Source of the DNA: Thermoleophilia bacterium
GTDB taxonomy: Bacteria; Actinomycetota; Thermoleophilia; Miltoncostaeales; Miltoncostaeaceae
NCBI GenBank assembly: GCA_017853415.1
Contig: JAFMJQ010000006.1
Location: 1-32,977, forward strand
Direction: 5' to 3'
Length of the DNA: 32,977 nt
Made by a program: the position numbers and the translations under genes. The notes beneath the pieces were generated by a model that had not been told where the DNA came from, ran no database searches, and saw nothing but the letters and a program-made list of their open reading frames with translations. How positions within the stretch are numbered: position 1 is the first letter of the stretch; the number at the start of each line of letters is the position of its first letter. Below, piece after piece: positions 10,289 through 17,106 of the stretch.

Positions 10289-10743
10289 TGGGCGCGGTCT
10301 CGGGGCGCATCAGCCTCAAGGGGGGATCGCCCGATGGCTATCGCGCCCTCGCCGGGCTCACGCGCGCCGGGCACCCCGACCACGCGCTTGCCGAGATCGT
10401 CAAGCTGCGTGCGTCGCGCATCAACAACTGCCGCTACTGCGTGGACTCCCACACCGAGGGGGCGCGCAAGGCCGGCGTGTCGGACGAGCGCATCGCGGCA
10501 ACGGCCGACTGGCAGGCATCGGAGCTCTTCGACGACCGCGAGCGTGCCGCGCTGGCCCTGGCCGACCTGCTCACCCGCACCGACGACCTCTCGCGTGCCG
10601 AGCACCCGGCGGCCGCGCCCGTGTGGGACACCGCCGCCGAGGCGTTCCCCGGTGACGAGCTGGTGCAGCTGGTCATCACCATCGCCGGCATCAACACCTG
10701 GAACCGGATGATGATCGCGGAGGCCGTCAGCACCGGGGAGTGA
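10288..10743 (+). CDS. AhpD-like carboxymuconolactone decarboxylase family protein
   Basis: 151-residue member of the CMD/AhpD family. The sequence LAEIVKLRASRINNCRYCVDSHTEGARKAG contains the AhpD active site: a glutamate, the redox pair CxxC and a histidine four residues later. Such proteins act as thiol-dependent alkylhydroperoxidases or reductants, though substrates are seldom known. The GTG at 10288 overlaps the preceding TAG, indicating coupling. The C-terminal half (IAGINTWNRMMIAE) is also typical. No dedicated partner such as ahpC is in the window. Confidence 0.9.
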   Translation: MGAVSGRISLKGGSPDGYRALAGLTRAGHPDHALAEIVKLRASRINNCRYCVDSHTEGARKAGVSDERIAATADWQASELFDDRERAALALADLLTRTDDLSRAEHPAAAPVWDTAAEAFPGDELVQLVITIAGINTWNRMMIAEAVSTGE

Positions 10744-10757
10744 GGCGACGGGCACGC

Positions 10758-10780
10758 GGGCCCTCGCGGCACGAGGGCCC
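10758..10780. terminator. Bidirectional terminator between convergent genes
   Basis: GGGCCCTCG and CGAGGGCCC form a nine-base-pair stem around a five-base loop. It lies in the 38-base gap between the AhpD-like gene and the end of the minus-strand tusA-like gene, so it can serve both. Confidence 0.7.
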
Positions 10781-10781
10781 C

Positions 10782-11015
10782 TCAGCCCACGCGTATGAGC
10801 GACGTGATGACATCGCGTCGCTGCTCCATCGAGAGCACCTCGTGCCCGGCGTCGTGACACCAGGCGGGAAGGTCGAGGAACACCATCGGGTCGTCGGCCA
10901 GCACCTCGAGCACCTCGCCGGGTGCCATGGCGGCGATGGCGTCGCGCGCCATGGTGACCGGCACCGGGCACCAGGTGCCCAGGGCGTCCACCGACCTGGC
11001 GGGCGGGGTGCTCAT
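10782..11015 (-). CDS. TusA/SirA-like sulfur carrier protein
   Basis: 77-residue member of the TusA family, small proteins that carry persulfide sulfur on one cysteine. The hallmark CPxP is present (LGTWCPVPVTMARDAI, Cys at about residue 16), with the expected second half (GEVLEVLADDP, AWCHDAGHEVL). TusA normally receives sulfur from a cysteine desulfurase and passes it to tRNA-thiolation, molybdopterin or dissimilatory sulfur enzymes; none of those targets is nearby. The ATG overlaps the stop of the NifS-like gene by four bases, so the two are made together. The odd point is that this partner lacks the residues needed to release sulfur from cysteine. Confidence 0.9.
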   Translation of the reverse strand: MSTPPARSVDALGTWCPVPVTMARDAIAAMAPGEVLEVLADDPMVFLDLPAWCHDAGHEVLSMEQRRDVITSLIRVG

Positions 11016-12151
11016 GCGGGGGCCATCCCGCGCAGGGCCCGCACGGCGTCGCCGAAGGCGGCGACCGCCTCCGCGACCTCGGCATCGGTGGTCGCGGGCC
11101 CCGCCGTCAGCAGCACGGCCGAACGGGCGGAATCCTCGTCGAGCCCCATGGCCTGGAGCACGGGCGACGCCTTGCCCGCGCCGAACGTGCACGCGGATCC
11201 CGGCGACACCGCCACGCCACGCGCCGCCATCGCGAGCGCCACGGCCTCGCCCTCCACGCCCTCGGCGCATACCTGCACGTGGCCCGGCAGGCGGTCGTCC
11301 ACCGGCGGTCCGTTCAGGCGGGTGCCCGGCACGGCCAGCAGGCCATGTGCCAGCGCGGCGGCCTGGCGGCGCATGTGGGCGGCACGCGCAGTGCCCTCGG
11401 CGCGGGCCTCGCGCGCGGCCGCGCCGAGGGCGGCGATGCCCGGCACGTCGTGGGGCCCGCCGCGCTTGCCGCCCTCCTCGAGCCCGCCCTCGATCACCGG
11501 GTGCAGCCGCGTGCCGGGACGCACCAGCAGGGCCCCGGTCCACGGCGGGGCGCCGAGCGTGCGCCCGCCGATCACCAGCAGGTCCGCGCCCAGGGCGTCG
11601 TCCAGGGCCATCAGGCCGGCGGTCTCCTCGGCGTCCAGCACGATCACGGCCTCGGGCGCCGCACTGCGCGCTGCGGCCACCAGCGCGGGGACATCCTGGA
11701 CGGTGCCCACCTCGGGCTGTCCGTGGGTGATCAGCACCAGGTCGCCGGTGGCCCCCCCGAGGTCGGCGGGGGAGACCCGGCCAAGGCCATCAACCGGCAC
11801 GAGGTGCAGGTGGCCACCGCGGCGGGTGAGCGTGCGTGCGACGGCCAGCGACGACGCGTGCGCGAGGGGGTCGGTGACGATCACGGGCGCGCTGCCCCCG
11901 GTCGCGGCCAGCGCGCCCTTGATTGCCAGGTTGCGGGCCTCGGTGGCGCCCGCCGTGAAGATCACGCACTCGGCGGGCCACCCCGTGACGGCCGCCAGCT
12001 CCTCGCGCGCCGTTGCGATGGCGTCCGCCGGCCCGCGCGCGGCCTCGTGCAGCGCCATGGGACTTCCCACGTGCCCGGTCCAGCGCTCCATCTCGGCGCG
12101 TACCGCATCGGAGAGCGGCCAGGCCGAGGCGTGGTCGAGGTAGGCCGTCAC
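11012..12151 (-). CDS. NifS/IscS-like class V aminotransferase-fold protein lacking the PLP lysine
   Basis: 379 residues with the full cysteine-desulfurase layout: LDHASAWPLSDAV at the start, FTAGATEARN, histidine 98 (DPLAH), aspartate 173 (VLDAE) that would hold the pyridine nitrogen, and cysteine 321 in the loop SPGSACTFG. Three residues needed for PLP chemistry are replaced. The Schiff-base lysine, expected in a motif like SxHKxxGPxG, reads GGRTLGAPPWTG, so Thr198 is at the lysine site (codon 11558-11560). The substrate-carboxylate arginine (…RxSLG…) is Leu347 in AVLLTAGPATT. The NN of the usual HxNNE reads QP. The reading frame is intact throughout, so this is not a simple pseudogene. The GTG start overlaps the upstream stop (GTGA); the stop overlaps the tusA-like ATG. 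It may be a pseudoenzyme using Cys321 as a sulfur or persulfide relay; that is inference. Confidence 0.85.
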   Translation of the reverse strand: MTAYLDHASAWPLSDAVRAEMERWTGHVGSPMALHEAARGPADAIATAREELAAVTGWPAECVIFTAGATEARNLAIKGALAATGGSAPVIVTDPLAHASSLAVARTLTRRGGHLHLVPVDGLGRVSPADLGGATGDLVLITHGQPEVGTVQDVPALVAAARSAAPEAVIVLDAEETAGLMALDDALGADLLVIGGRTLGAPPWTGALLVRPGTRLHPVIEGGLEEGGKRGGPHDVPGIAALGAAAREARAEGTARAAHMRRQAAALAHGLLAVPGTRLNGPPVDDRLPGHVQVCAEGVEGEAVALAMAARGVAVSPGSACTFGAGKASPVLQAMGLDEDSARSAVLLTAGPATTDAEVAEAVAAFGDAVRALRGMAPA

Positions 12152-12885
12152 CGGCCCTCCGCCAGGCGCGCGCCGAGTTCGGCGGGCAGGCCCGCCACCT
12201 GGATGGCGTTCTGCGCCCCGGGCACGTCGTAGGGGGTGCGCCTGAACCTGAGGGTGAGGGCCTCGAGGTCGAGGATCGCCCACGAGGCACGCGGGTCGAG
12301 GTCGCGCGGCTGGCCCACCGAGCCGGGGTTGATGAGCCACCTGCCGGACTCGATCGAGATCGTCTCCTCGCCGCGCACGAGCCCGCCGTCGAGGCGGCCG
12401 TCCTCGCCCAGGCGCCACGCGCCCGCCAGGTGGGTGTGGCCGATCAGCATGATGCGCGCGGGGTGCGCGTCGAAGGCCGCGCGCGCCTGGTCGCCGTTGA
12501 TCACGTATTCCCAGATGGGGTCGCGCGGGCTCGCGTGGAACATCGCCACCTCACCATCGGGGTCCTCGGGCTCGAGGGCCATGAGGCGGTCCAGCGAGTT
12601 GCGGTCGAGCCGCGTGCGCGTCCACTCGATGGCGGCGCGTGCATGCGGGGTGAACTGCTCGGCGCGCACCCGGCCGGCCGCGGCCAGGTCGTGGTTGCCC
12701 GCGATGCAGCGCTCCGACTCGGTGACGCACACGCGCAGGCATTCCGCCGGGTGCGCTCCGTAGCCCACCATGTCGCCGAGGCACCAGGTGCGCGAAACGG
12801 ACGCCTGGCGGATGGCGCGGCGGACGGCCTCGAGCGCGTGGCGGTTGCCGTGGATGTCGCTGATGATGGCGATGCGGTCGCTCAC
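12148..12885 (-). CDS. Calcineurin-like metallophosphoesterase (YfcE/MJ0936 type)
   Basis: 245-residue metallophosphoesterase. All five motifs of the dinuclear metal centre are seen: DIHGN near residue 10, GDMVGYG, GNHD, a histidine in FHASP and GHTH, followed by INPGSVGQPRD. Relatives are YfcE-like phosphodiesterases of unclear physiological substrate. The GTG start at 12885 is 19 bases from the divergent rlmH start. It is the first gene of a coupled three-gene operon with the NifS-like and TusA-like genes. Whether it works with them or is only co-transcribed cannot be read from the sequence. Confidence 0.92.
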   Translation of the reverse strand: MSDRIAIISDIHGNRHALEAVRRAIRQASVSRTWCLGDMVGYGAHPAECLRVCVTESERCIAGNHDLAAAGRVRAEQFTPHARAAIEWTRTRLDRNSLDRLMALEPEDPDGEVAMFHASPRDPIWEYVINGDQARAAFDAHPARIMLIGHTHLAGAWRLGEDGRLDGGLVRGEETISIESGRWLINPGSVGQPRDLDPRASWAILDLEALTLRFRRTPYDVPGAQNAIQVAGLPAELGARLAEGR

Positions 12886-12892
12886 CGCGGCC

Positions 12893-12898
12893 TACAGT
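12893..12898 (+). promoter_or_regulatory. -10 box of rlmH, leaderless type
   Basis: TACAGT is followed by six bases and the GTG at 12905. The 19-base gap between divergent genes leaves no room for a leader, so rlmH mRNA should start at the GTG. Confidence 0.5.
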
Positions 12899-12904
12899 AA
12901 TGGC

Positions 12905-13387
12905 GTGAGCCGCCTCATCCAGTTCGTGGTCGTCGGGCGACTGCGTGCGCCGCTCGCCGACGCCGGGGCGGAGTTCGAGGCGCGCATCGCCCGAATGGCC
13001 GACCTGCGCGTGGACGAGGTGGCCGCGGAGCCCGTGCAGCACGGCGACGACCAGGTGTTCCGCCGCGAGGGCGAGCGCATGCGGGCGAAGGTGCCGCAGG
13101 GCGCGTACCTGGTGGCCATGGACTCGCGCGGGAAGGCACCGAAGAGCAGCGAGGCGCTCGCGCAGTGGATGGGGCGCCGGCTCGAGGACACCCGGCCCAC
13201 GTGCTTCCTCATCGGCGGTGCGATCGGGCTCGACCCGGCGCTGTCACGCGAGGCCGACGAGGTGATGTCGCTGGGGCCGCTCACCCTGCCGCACCAGCTC
13301 GCGCGCGTGGTGCTGGCCGAGCAGGTGTACCGGGCGCTCGCCGACCTCGCGGGGCACCCGTACCCCCGCGCGGGCGGCGCTCGCTAG
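12905..13387 (+). CDS. rlmH: 23S rRNA (pseudouridine-1915-N3)-methyltransferase
   Basis: SPOUT-class methyltransferase that methylates pseudouridine 1915 in helix 69 of 23S rRNA on assembled 70S ribosomes. The 160 residues show the knot-forming SAM site: LVAMDSRGK, CFLIGGAIGLDPAL and SLGPLTLPHQLARVVLAEQVYRA. The usual GG(x)xG sequence is present as GGAIG. An in-frame ATG at 12770 lies inside the divergent gene and is rejected in favour of the GTG at 12905, which begins the first beta strand. Its stop codon forms part of the argS -10 box. Confidence 0.94.
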   Translation: MSRLIQFVVVGRLRAPLADAGAEFEARIARMADLRVDEVAAEPVQHGDDQVFRREGERMRAKVPQGAYLVAMDSRGKAPKSSEALAQWMGRRLEDTRPTCFLIGGAIGLDPALSREADEVMSLGPLTLPHQLARVVLAEQVYRALADLAGHPYPRAGGAR

Positions 13388-13390
13388 CAT
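13385..13390 (+). promoter_or_regulatory. -10 box of argS, using the rlmH stop codon
   Basis: TAGCAT starts with the rlmH TAG and is followed by eight bases and the GTG at 13399. The same TAGCAT plus eight bases plus GTG layout occurs at 16368-16384 on the minus strand. Confidence 0.5.
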
Positions 13391-13398
13391 CGCGCGCC

Positions 13399-15060
13399 GT
13401 GCCGACGGATAGCCCCATCACACCGCTCGCGCGCGCTCTCGGGCGCGAGGCCTCGCAGGTCGCGGGCGGTGCCGACGCCGTGGCGGCGCTCGAGCCGCCC
13501 GCCAACGCGGAGTTCGGCGACCTCGCCACCAACGTGGCGATGACGCTCGCCAAGCAGGCCAAGCGCACCCCCCGCGAGATCGCGGACGACCTGGTGGCCC
13601 GCATCGGGTCGGCCGAGGGGCTCGCGGGCTACGTGGAGTCGGCCGAGGTCGCCGGGCCCGGGTTCATCAACCTCACCCTGAGCCCGAGGTGGTTCGCCGA
13701 GGCCGCCCGCGCAATCGCCGACGCCGGTGATGACTACGGCCGCGGCCAGGCCGACCCCGCGGAGCGCATCCTCATCGAGTTCGTGTCGGCCAACCCCACC
13801 GGGCCGCCGCACGTGGGGCACGCGCGCCAGGCGGCCTACGGCGACGGCGTGGCGCGCATCCTCGAGTACGCCGGCCACGCCGTGACACGTGAGTTCTACG
13901 TGAACGACTGGGGCCGGCAGATGGAGCTCTTCGGCGCGTCGGTGGCGGCCCGCTACGGGCAGCTGCTGGGCCGCGCCACCGAGGTGCCGGAGGACGGCTA
14001 CCAGGGCGACTACATCGTCGCCATCGCCGAGCGGCTGCGCGATGAGCTGGGCGATGGCTACGCCGACCGCCTCGACCCGGCCGACCCCGAGGTGCTGGCC
14101 CTGTTCGCGATGCGCGGCAAGGAGCTGATGCTCGCGACCATGACCGACGAGCTCGAGCGTTTCCGCGTGCGGTTCGACGACTTCTTCAGCGAGACGACCC
14201 TGCACGAGGGCGGCGCCGTGGAACGCGGCCTCGAGGCGCTCGTGGCGTCCGGCGACGCCTACGAGCACGACGGCGCCCTGTGGTTCCGCACCACGTCGTA
14301 CGGCGACGAGAAGGACCGCGTGCTCCGCAGGTCGGACGGTTCCACCACCTACCTCGCCGCAGACGTCGCGTACCACCTGCACAAGGCATCCCGCGGCGAC
14401 GACCGCCTCCTGGACGTCCTCGGCGCCGACCACCACGGCTACATCGCGCGCCTCCGGGCCGTGATCGCCGCCGGTGGGCACGACCCCGACATGCTCGAGG
14501 TGCCCATCGTGCAGCTGGTGTCGCTCACCGAGGGCGGCGAGGCGAAGCGCATGAGCAAGCGCGCCGGCACGCTGGTGACCCTCGGCGAGCTCATCGACGA
14601 CATCGGGGTGGACGCCGCGCGCTTCTTCCTCGTGCAGCGCAGCCACGAGACGGCCTTCGACCTCGACCTCGACGTCGCCCGCGCCGAGGGCAACGAGAAC
14701 CCCGTCTACTACGTGCAGTACGCCCACGCGCGCATCGCGGGGATCCTGGCCCAGCAGCCCGAGGCGCCCGCCGACGCCGGGCCGCCGGCCGAGCTCGACC
14801 CGGCCGAGCGCGCCCTGCTGCTGCAGCTGGCCCTGTGGCCGGAGGTCGTGCGCGAGGCCGAGCGCCGGCGATCGCCCCACCGCGTGGCCGCATACCTCAT
14901 GGACCTGGCCCGCGACTTCCACGGCTTCTACCACCGCTGCCGGGTGGTGGGGGAGGCCCCCGAGGTCGTGGCCTTCCGCATCGACCTCCTGCGCGCCACG
15001 CGGTCGGTCATCGCCACGGGCCTCGGCCTCATCGGGGTGGAAGCCCCCGACCGCATGTAG
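13399..15060 (+). CDS. argS: Arginyl-tRNA synthetase
   Basis: Class I synthetase charging tRNA-Arg. The 553 residues show the N-terminal Add-1 domain, the ATP-binding HIGH variant in ANPTGPPHVGHARQA, the ArgRS motif FYVNDWGRQM, LGADHHGYI, the KMSK-type loop KRMSKRAG and a helical anticodon-binding domain starting around NPVYYVQYAHARI. The GTG at 13399 is preferred because of the -10 box just upstream and because the protein there matches family length. Conserved serine-proline N-terminal residues do not discriminate further. Confidence 0.97.
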   Translation: MPTDSPITPLARALGREASQVAGGADAVAALEPPANAEFGDLATNVAMTLAKQAKRTPREIADDLVARIGSAEGLAGYVESAEVAGPGFINLTLSPRWFAEAARAIADAGDDYGRGQADPAERILIEFVSANPTGPPHVGHARQAAYGDGVARILEYAGHAVTREFYVNDWGRQMELFGASVAARYGQLLGRATEVPEDGYQGDYIVAIAERLRDELGDGYADRLDPADPEVLALFAMRGKELMLATMTDELERFRVRFDDFFSETTLHEGGAVERGLEALVASGDAYEHDGALWFRTTSYGDEKDRVLRRSDGSTTYLAADVAYHLHKASRGDDRLLDVLGADHHGYIARLRAVIAAGGHDPDMLEVPIVQLVSLTEGGEAKRMSKRAGTLVTLGELIDDIGVDAARFFLVQRSHETAFDLDLDVARAEGNENPVYYVQYAHARIAGILAQQPEAPADAGPPAELDPAERALLLQLALWPEVVREAERRRSPHRVAAYLMDLARDFHGFYHRCRVVGEAPEVVAFRIDLLRATRSVIATGLGLIGVEAPDRM

Positions 15061-15068
15061 CCGTGCGC

Positions 15069-15074
15069 TAGCCT
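15069..15074 (+). promoter_or_regulatory. -10 box of the tRNA-Gly gene
   Basis: TAGCCT lies 11 bases before the mature 5' end of the tRNA, and a T-run follows it. The gene can thus be transcribed separately from argS. Confidence 0.4.
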
Positions 15075-15085
15075 TTTCGCGACCC

Positions 15086-15158
15086 GCGGGTGTAGCTCAG
15101 TTGGTAGAGCATCAGCTTCCCAAGCTGAGGGTCGCCGGTTCGAGCCCGGTCGCCCGCT
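15086..15158 (+). tRNA. tRNA-Gly with anticodon CCC
   Basis: Full cloverleaf by eye. The acceptor stem pairs GCGGGTG with CGCCCGC (one G-U pair). The D arm is GCTC/GAGC. The anticodon stem is TCAGC/GCTGA with loop TTCCCAA, giving anticodon CCC for GGG codons. The T arm is GCCGG, loop TTCGAGC, CCGGT. The discriminator base is T. The CCA end is not encoded, as is common in Actinobacteria. Confidence 0.93.
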
Positions 15159-15186
15159 TCACGAGGCCGCACGATGATCGAGCACC

Positions 15187-15209
15187 CCCGCGCCCCCCGG
15201 GGAGGCGGG
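15187..15209. terminator. GC-rich imperfect hairpin between tRNA and glucosaminidase gene
   Basis: CCCGC (15187-15191) can pair with GCGGG (15205-15209) around an inner run of C then G. It lies between the tRNA and the end of the minus-strand gene and could terminate both. Pairing is imperfect and no T-run is seen. Confidence 0.3.
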
Positions 15210-15215
15210 TATCCG

Positions 15216-16370
15216 CTACGTGCGCGGGACGGCCACCAGGAACGACTTGACCACGCCCTCGCCGAAGCGGGCGGTCAGGCGCGCGCCGGACTTCGACGAC
15301 ACCAGCACGCTCGTGCTGCCCTTCGCGGCCTTCTTCCCGTAGAGCCTGCGCACCTTCGACAGCGGGTCTCCGGGCTTGAGGCCCTTGGCGGTGAGCCACT
15401 GCTGCCCGGTGAGCACGGCGGCGCGCACCCGGGACTCGCTGCCGCAGGGCTCTGATCCCGGGGCGGGCGCGAAGGTCATGATGGCCCCGAGGCTCGACCA
15501 GGTGACGCGGCAGTTGCCGTACGTCGCCCGCTTGGCGCCGGTGCCATAGGCCTTCTCGGCGGCGGCCAGGGTGCCCATGCGCCCGGCCAGGGTGCCCATG
15601 CGCACCGCGCCCTTGCGGGTGACGAGCACCGACAGCGGTCCGGTGGGCGCGCCCGACGCCACCGAGCGCAGCGTGGTGGTCTGGGGCTCCAGGCCGTTGT
15701 GGCGCAGCATCGATGCGTAGAGGCCGAGGATCTTCTCGGTGTATCCACCGCCCGTGGCCCAGTTGCCGTTGCCCATGGCCTCCCACGTGGGGGCGCGGCC
15801 ATACGGGCGCACCATGGCGAACCGCTTGTCGGCCAGCGGCCGGGCCACCTTGAGCGGGTCGGCGTTCGGGTCGGCATAGGCCCAGAGGTGCTGGATCTGC
15901 GCGCGCACGCCCTCCTCGGGGGTGGCGAAGATGTTGCCGCGACTGCAGGTGTCGCAGGCGCCGAGGCCCGAGAAGTTGTTGTCGGTGGGCTTCACCATGG
16001 AGCCCTCGTACCGGAACCAGCCGGTCTCGAGGATCGACTGCGCGAACGCGATGTCGCCGCGGATGTTCTGGGCGTTGCCCTCGTCCACGAAGATGCGCGC
16101 CAGGTCCGCGATGGGGATCGTGATGGCCGGGGTGATCTTCTGCTTCGCGAACCACGAGGCGATCTGGTCGCCGGTGAGGCGCGACTGCCCCATCACCGGC
16201 GTCACCGACGTGAGCGGCGTGGTGCCGGTGGGCGTGGTGCCCGTGGATGGCGCCGGGGCCGTGCCACCCGGCGGGGCGGGTGCCTGGGGCTGCGGAGCCT
16301 GCGTCTGGGCGGCCAGGCCCGCCGGGATGGCGAGCGACATGGCTGCCGCGATGAGGATGGGGTACCGCAC
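15216..16370 (-). CDS. Secreted glucosaminidase (LytG/FlgJ-like peptidoglycan hydrolase)
   Basis: 384-residue exported protein. The N-terminus is a signal peptide (VRYPILIAAAMSLAIPAGLAAQ), followed by a linker rich in Pro, Gln, Thr and Gly. The catalytic part has the glucosaminidase signature IAFAQSILETGWF with the acid glutamate in ETGW, then NNFSGLGACD and PEEGVRAQIQHLWAYAD, as in the endo-beta-N-acetylglucosaminidase family that cleaves the glycan strand. A Cys pair (CDTC) sits after the active site. The C-terminal third is a separate domain with no family I recognise. It contains an in-frame repeat (AGRMGTLA… from two near-identical 19-base copies at about 15567-15605). The GTG at 16370 is chosen because a -10 box precedes it; a start at 16406 would place the promoter inside the gene. 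Confidence 0.87.
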   Translation of the reverse strand: MRYPILIAAAMSLAIPAGLAAQTQAPQPQAPAPPGGTAPAPSTGTTPTGTTPLTSVTPVMGQSRLTGDQIASWFAKQKITPAITIPIADLARIFVDEGNAQNIRGDIAFAQSILETGWFRYEGSMVKPTDNNFSGLGACDTCSRGNIFATPEEGVRAQIQHLWAYADPNADPLKVARPLADKRFAMVRPYGRAPTWEAMGNGNWATGGGYTEKILGLYASMLRHNGLEPQTTTLRSVASGAPTGPLSVLVTRKGAVRMGTLAGRMGTLAAAEKAYGTGAKRATYGNCRVTWSSLGAIMTFAPAPGSEPCGSESRVRAAVLTGQQWLTAKGLKPGDPLSKVRRLYGKKAAKGSTSVLVSSKSGARLTARFGEGVVKSFLVAVPRT

Positions 16371-16378
16371 GGGGGGCG

Positions 16379-16384
16379 ATGCTA
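16379..16384 (-). promoter_or_regulatory. -10 box of the glucosaminidase gene, leaderless type
   Basis: On the minus strand TAGCAT is followed by eight bases and the GTG at 16370, exactly the layout seen before argS. Confidence 0.5.
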
Positions 16385-16445
16385 GGACAGCCGGGGGCCA
16401 CGGCACGCATCTCCCGTTGCGTGCATTACAGGACCCTTACGCGGC

Positions 16446-16451
16446 TACCCT
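16446..16451 (+). promoter_or_regulatory. -10 box of the alpha/beta hydrolase gene, leaderless type
   Basis: TACCCT is followed by six bases and the ATG at 16458. No SD sequence is present in the six bases. Confidence 0.45.
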
Positions 16452-16457
16452 CCTCAT

Positions 16458-17102
16458 ATGCAGGAGATTTCCCTTGCCACCGGGGCGCAGATGCGCCTTG
16501 CACGCCCCGGTGCGGGAACCGTGGTGATGTGCGTGAACGGCGGGGGCGCCACCGCCCGGCCGGGCAACTGGAGCCCCACCATCGAGTGGCTCGTCGATCG
16601 CCTGGCGCCGCGGTACCCCGACGCCGCATTCGCCGAGGTGAAGTACCGCGTGCGCTCGTGGAAGATGCTGCCCTCGTGCATCGCGGATGGCGCCGCCGCA
16701 CTGGCGGCCGTGCCAGACGCCGAGCGCGTGGTGATGCTCGGGTTCTCGATGGGCGGGGCCGTGAGCATCGCCTGCTCGGCCGACGCGCGCGTGACCGACC
16801 TCGTGGCGCTGGCGCCGTGGATTCCCGAGGAGCTCTCGCTGGCGGCGCTCGCCGGCGATCGCGTGACGATCATCCACGGAAGCATCGACGGGGTGATCCC
16901 CGGCGTGCCCGGCGTGCGGCCATCGCACTCCCTGCGCGGCGCCGACCGCCTGCGCGCCGCCGGGGCCGACGTGACCTACCGGCGAATCCCCGGGGCGGTG
17001 CACGGCGTGGCAATTCGCCGGGGCGACAGGCTGGTGCCGCTGCCGCGCGCGGGAACGTGGCTGCGCGACGTGGAGCAGGCGCTGGAGCGCGCCGGGCTCT
17101 AG
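16458..17102 (+). CDS. Alpha/beta hydrolase, uncharacterised
   Basis: 214-residue alpha/beta hydrolase. It has the nucleophile elbow GFSMGGA (serine near residue 98), a likely acid residue in HGSIDGVIPG and a likely catalytic histidine in PGAVHGVAIR. The N-terminal strand VVMCVNGGGA would form the oxyanion side. No signal peptide is visible, so the enzyme is probably cytoplasmic. The substrate cannot be inferred. It is divergent from the glucosaminidase gene and convergent with the desaturase, whose stop is four bases away, so it is probably a single-gene unit. Confidence 0.85.
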   Translation: MQEISLATGAQMRLARPGAGTVVMCVNGGGATARPGNWSPTIEWLVDRLAPRYPDAAFAEVKYRVRSWKMLPSCIADGAAALAAVPDAERVVMLGFSMGGAVSIACSADARVTDLVALAPWIPEELSLAALAGDRVTIIHGSIDGVIPGVPGVRPSHSLRGADRLRAAGADVTYRRIPGAVHGVAIRRGDRLVPLPRAGTWLRDVEQALERAGL

Positions 17103-17106
17103 GTCG

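Noticed and set aside
11012-12151. Calling the NifS-like gene a functional cysteine desulfurase or a frameshifted pseudogene
   Set aside because: The PLP lysine and substrate arginine are absent, so the activity cannot be assumed. The frame is continuous and the flanking motifs are all in register, so no frameshift explains the loss.
15160-15215. Second tRNA or small RNA after tRNA-Gly
   Set aside because: The stretch only forms an imperfect GC-rich hairpin and shows no cloverleaf.
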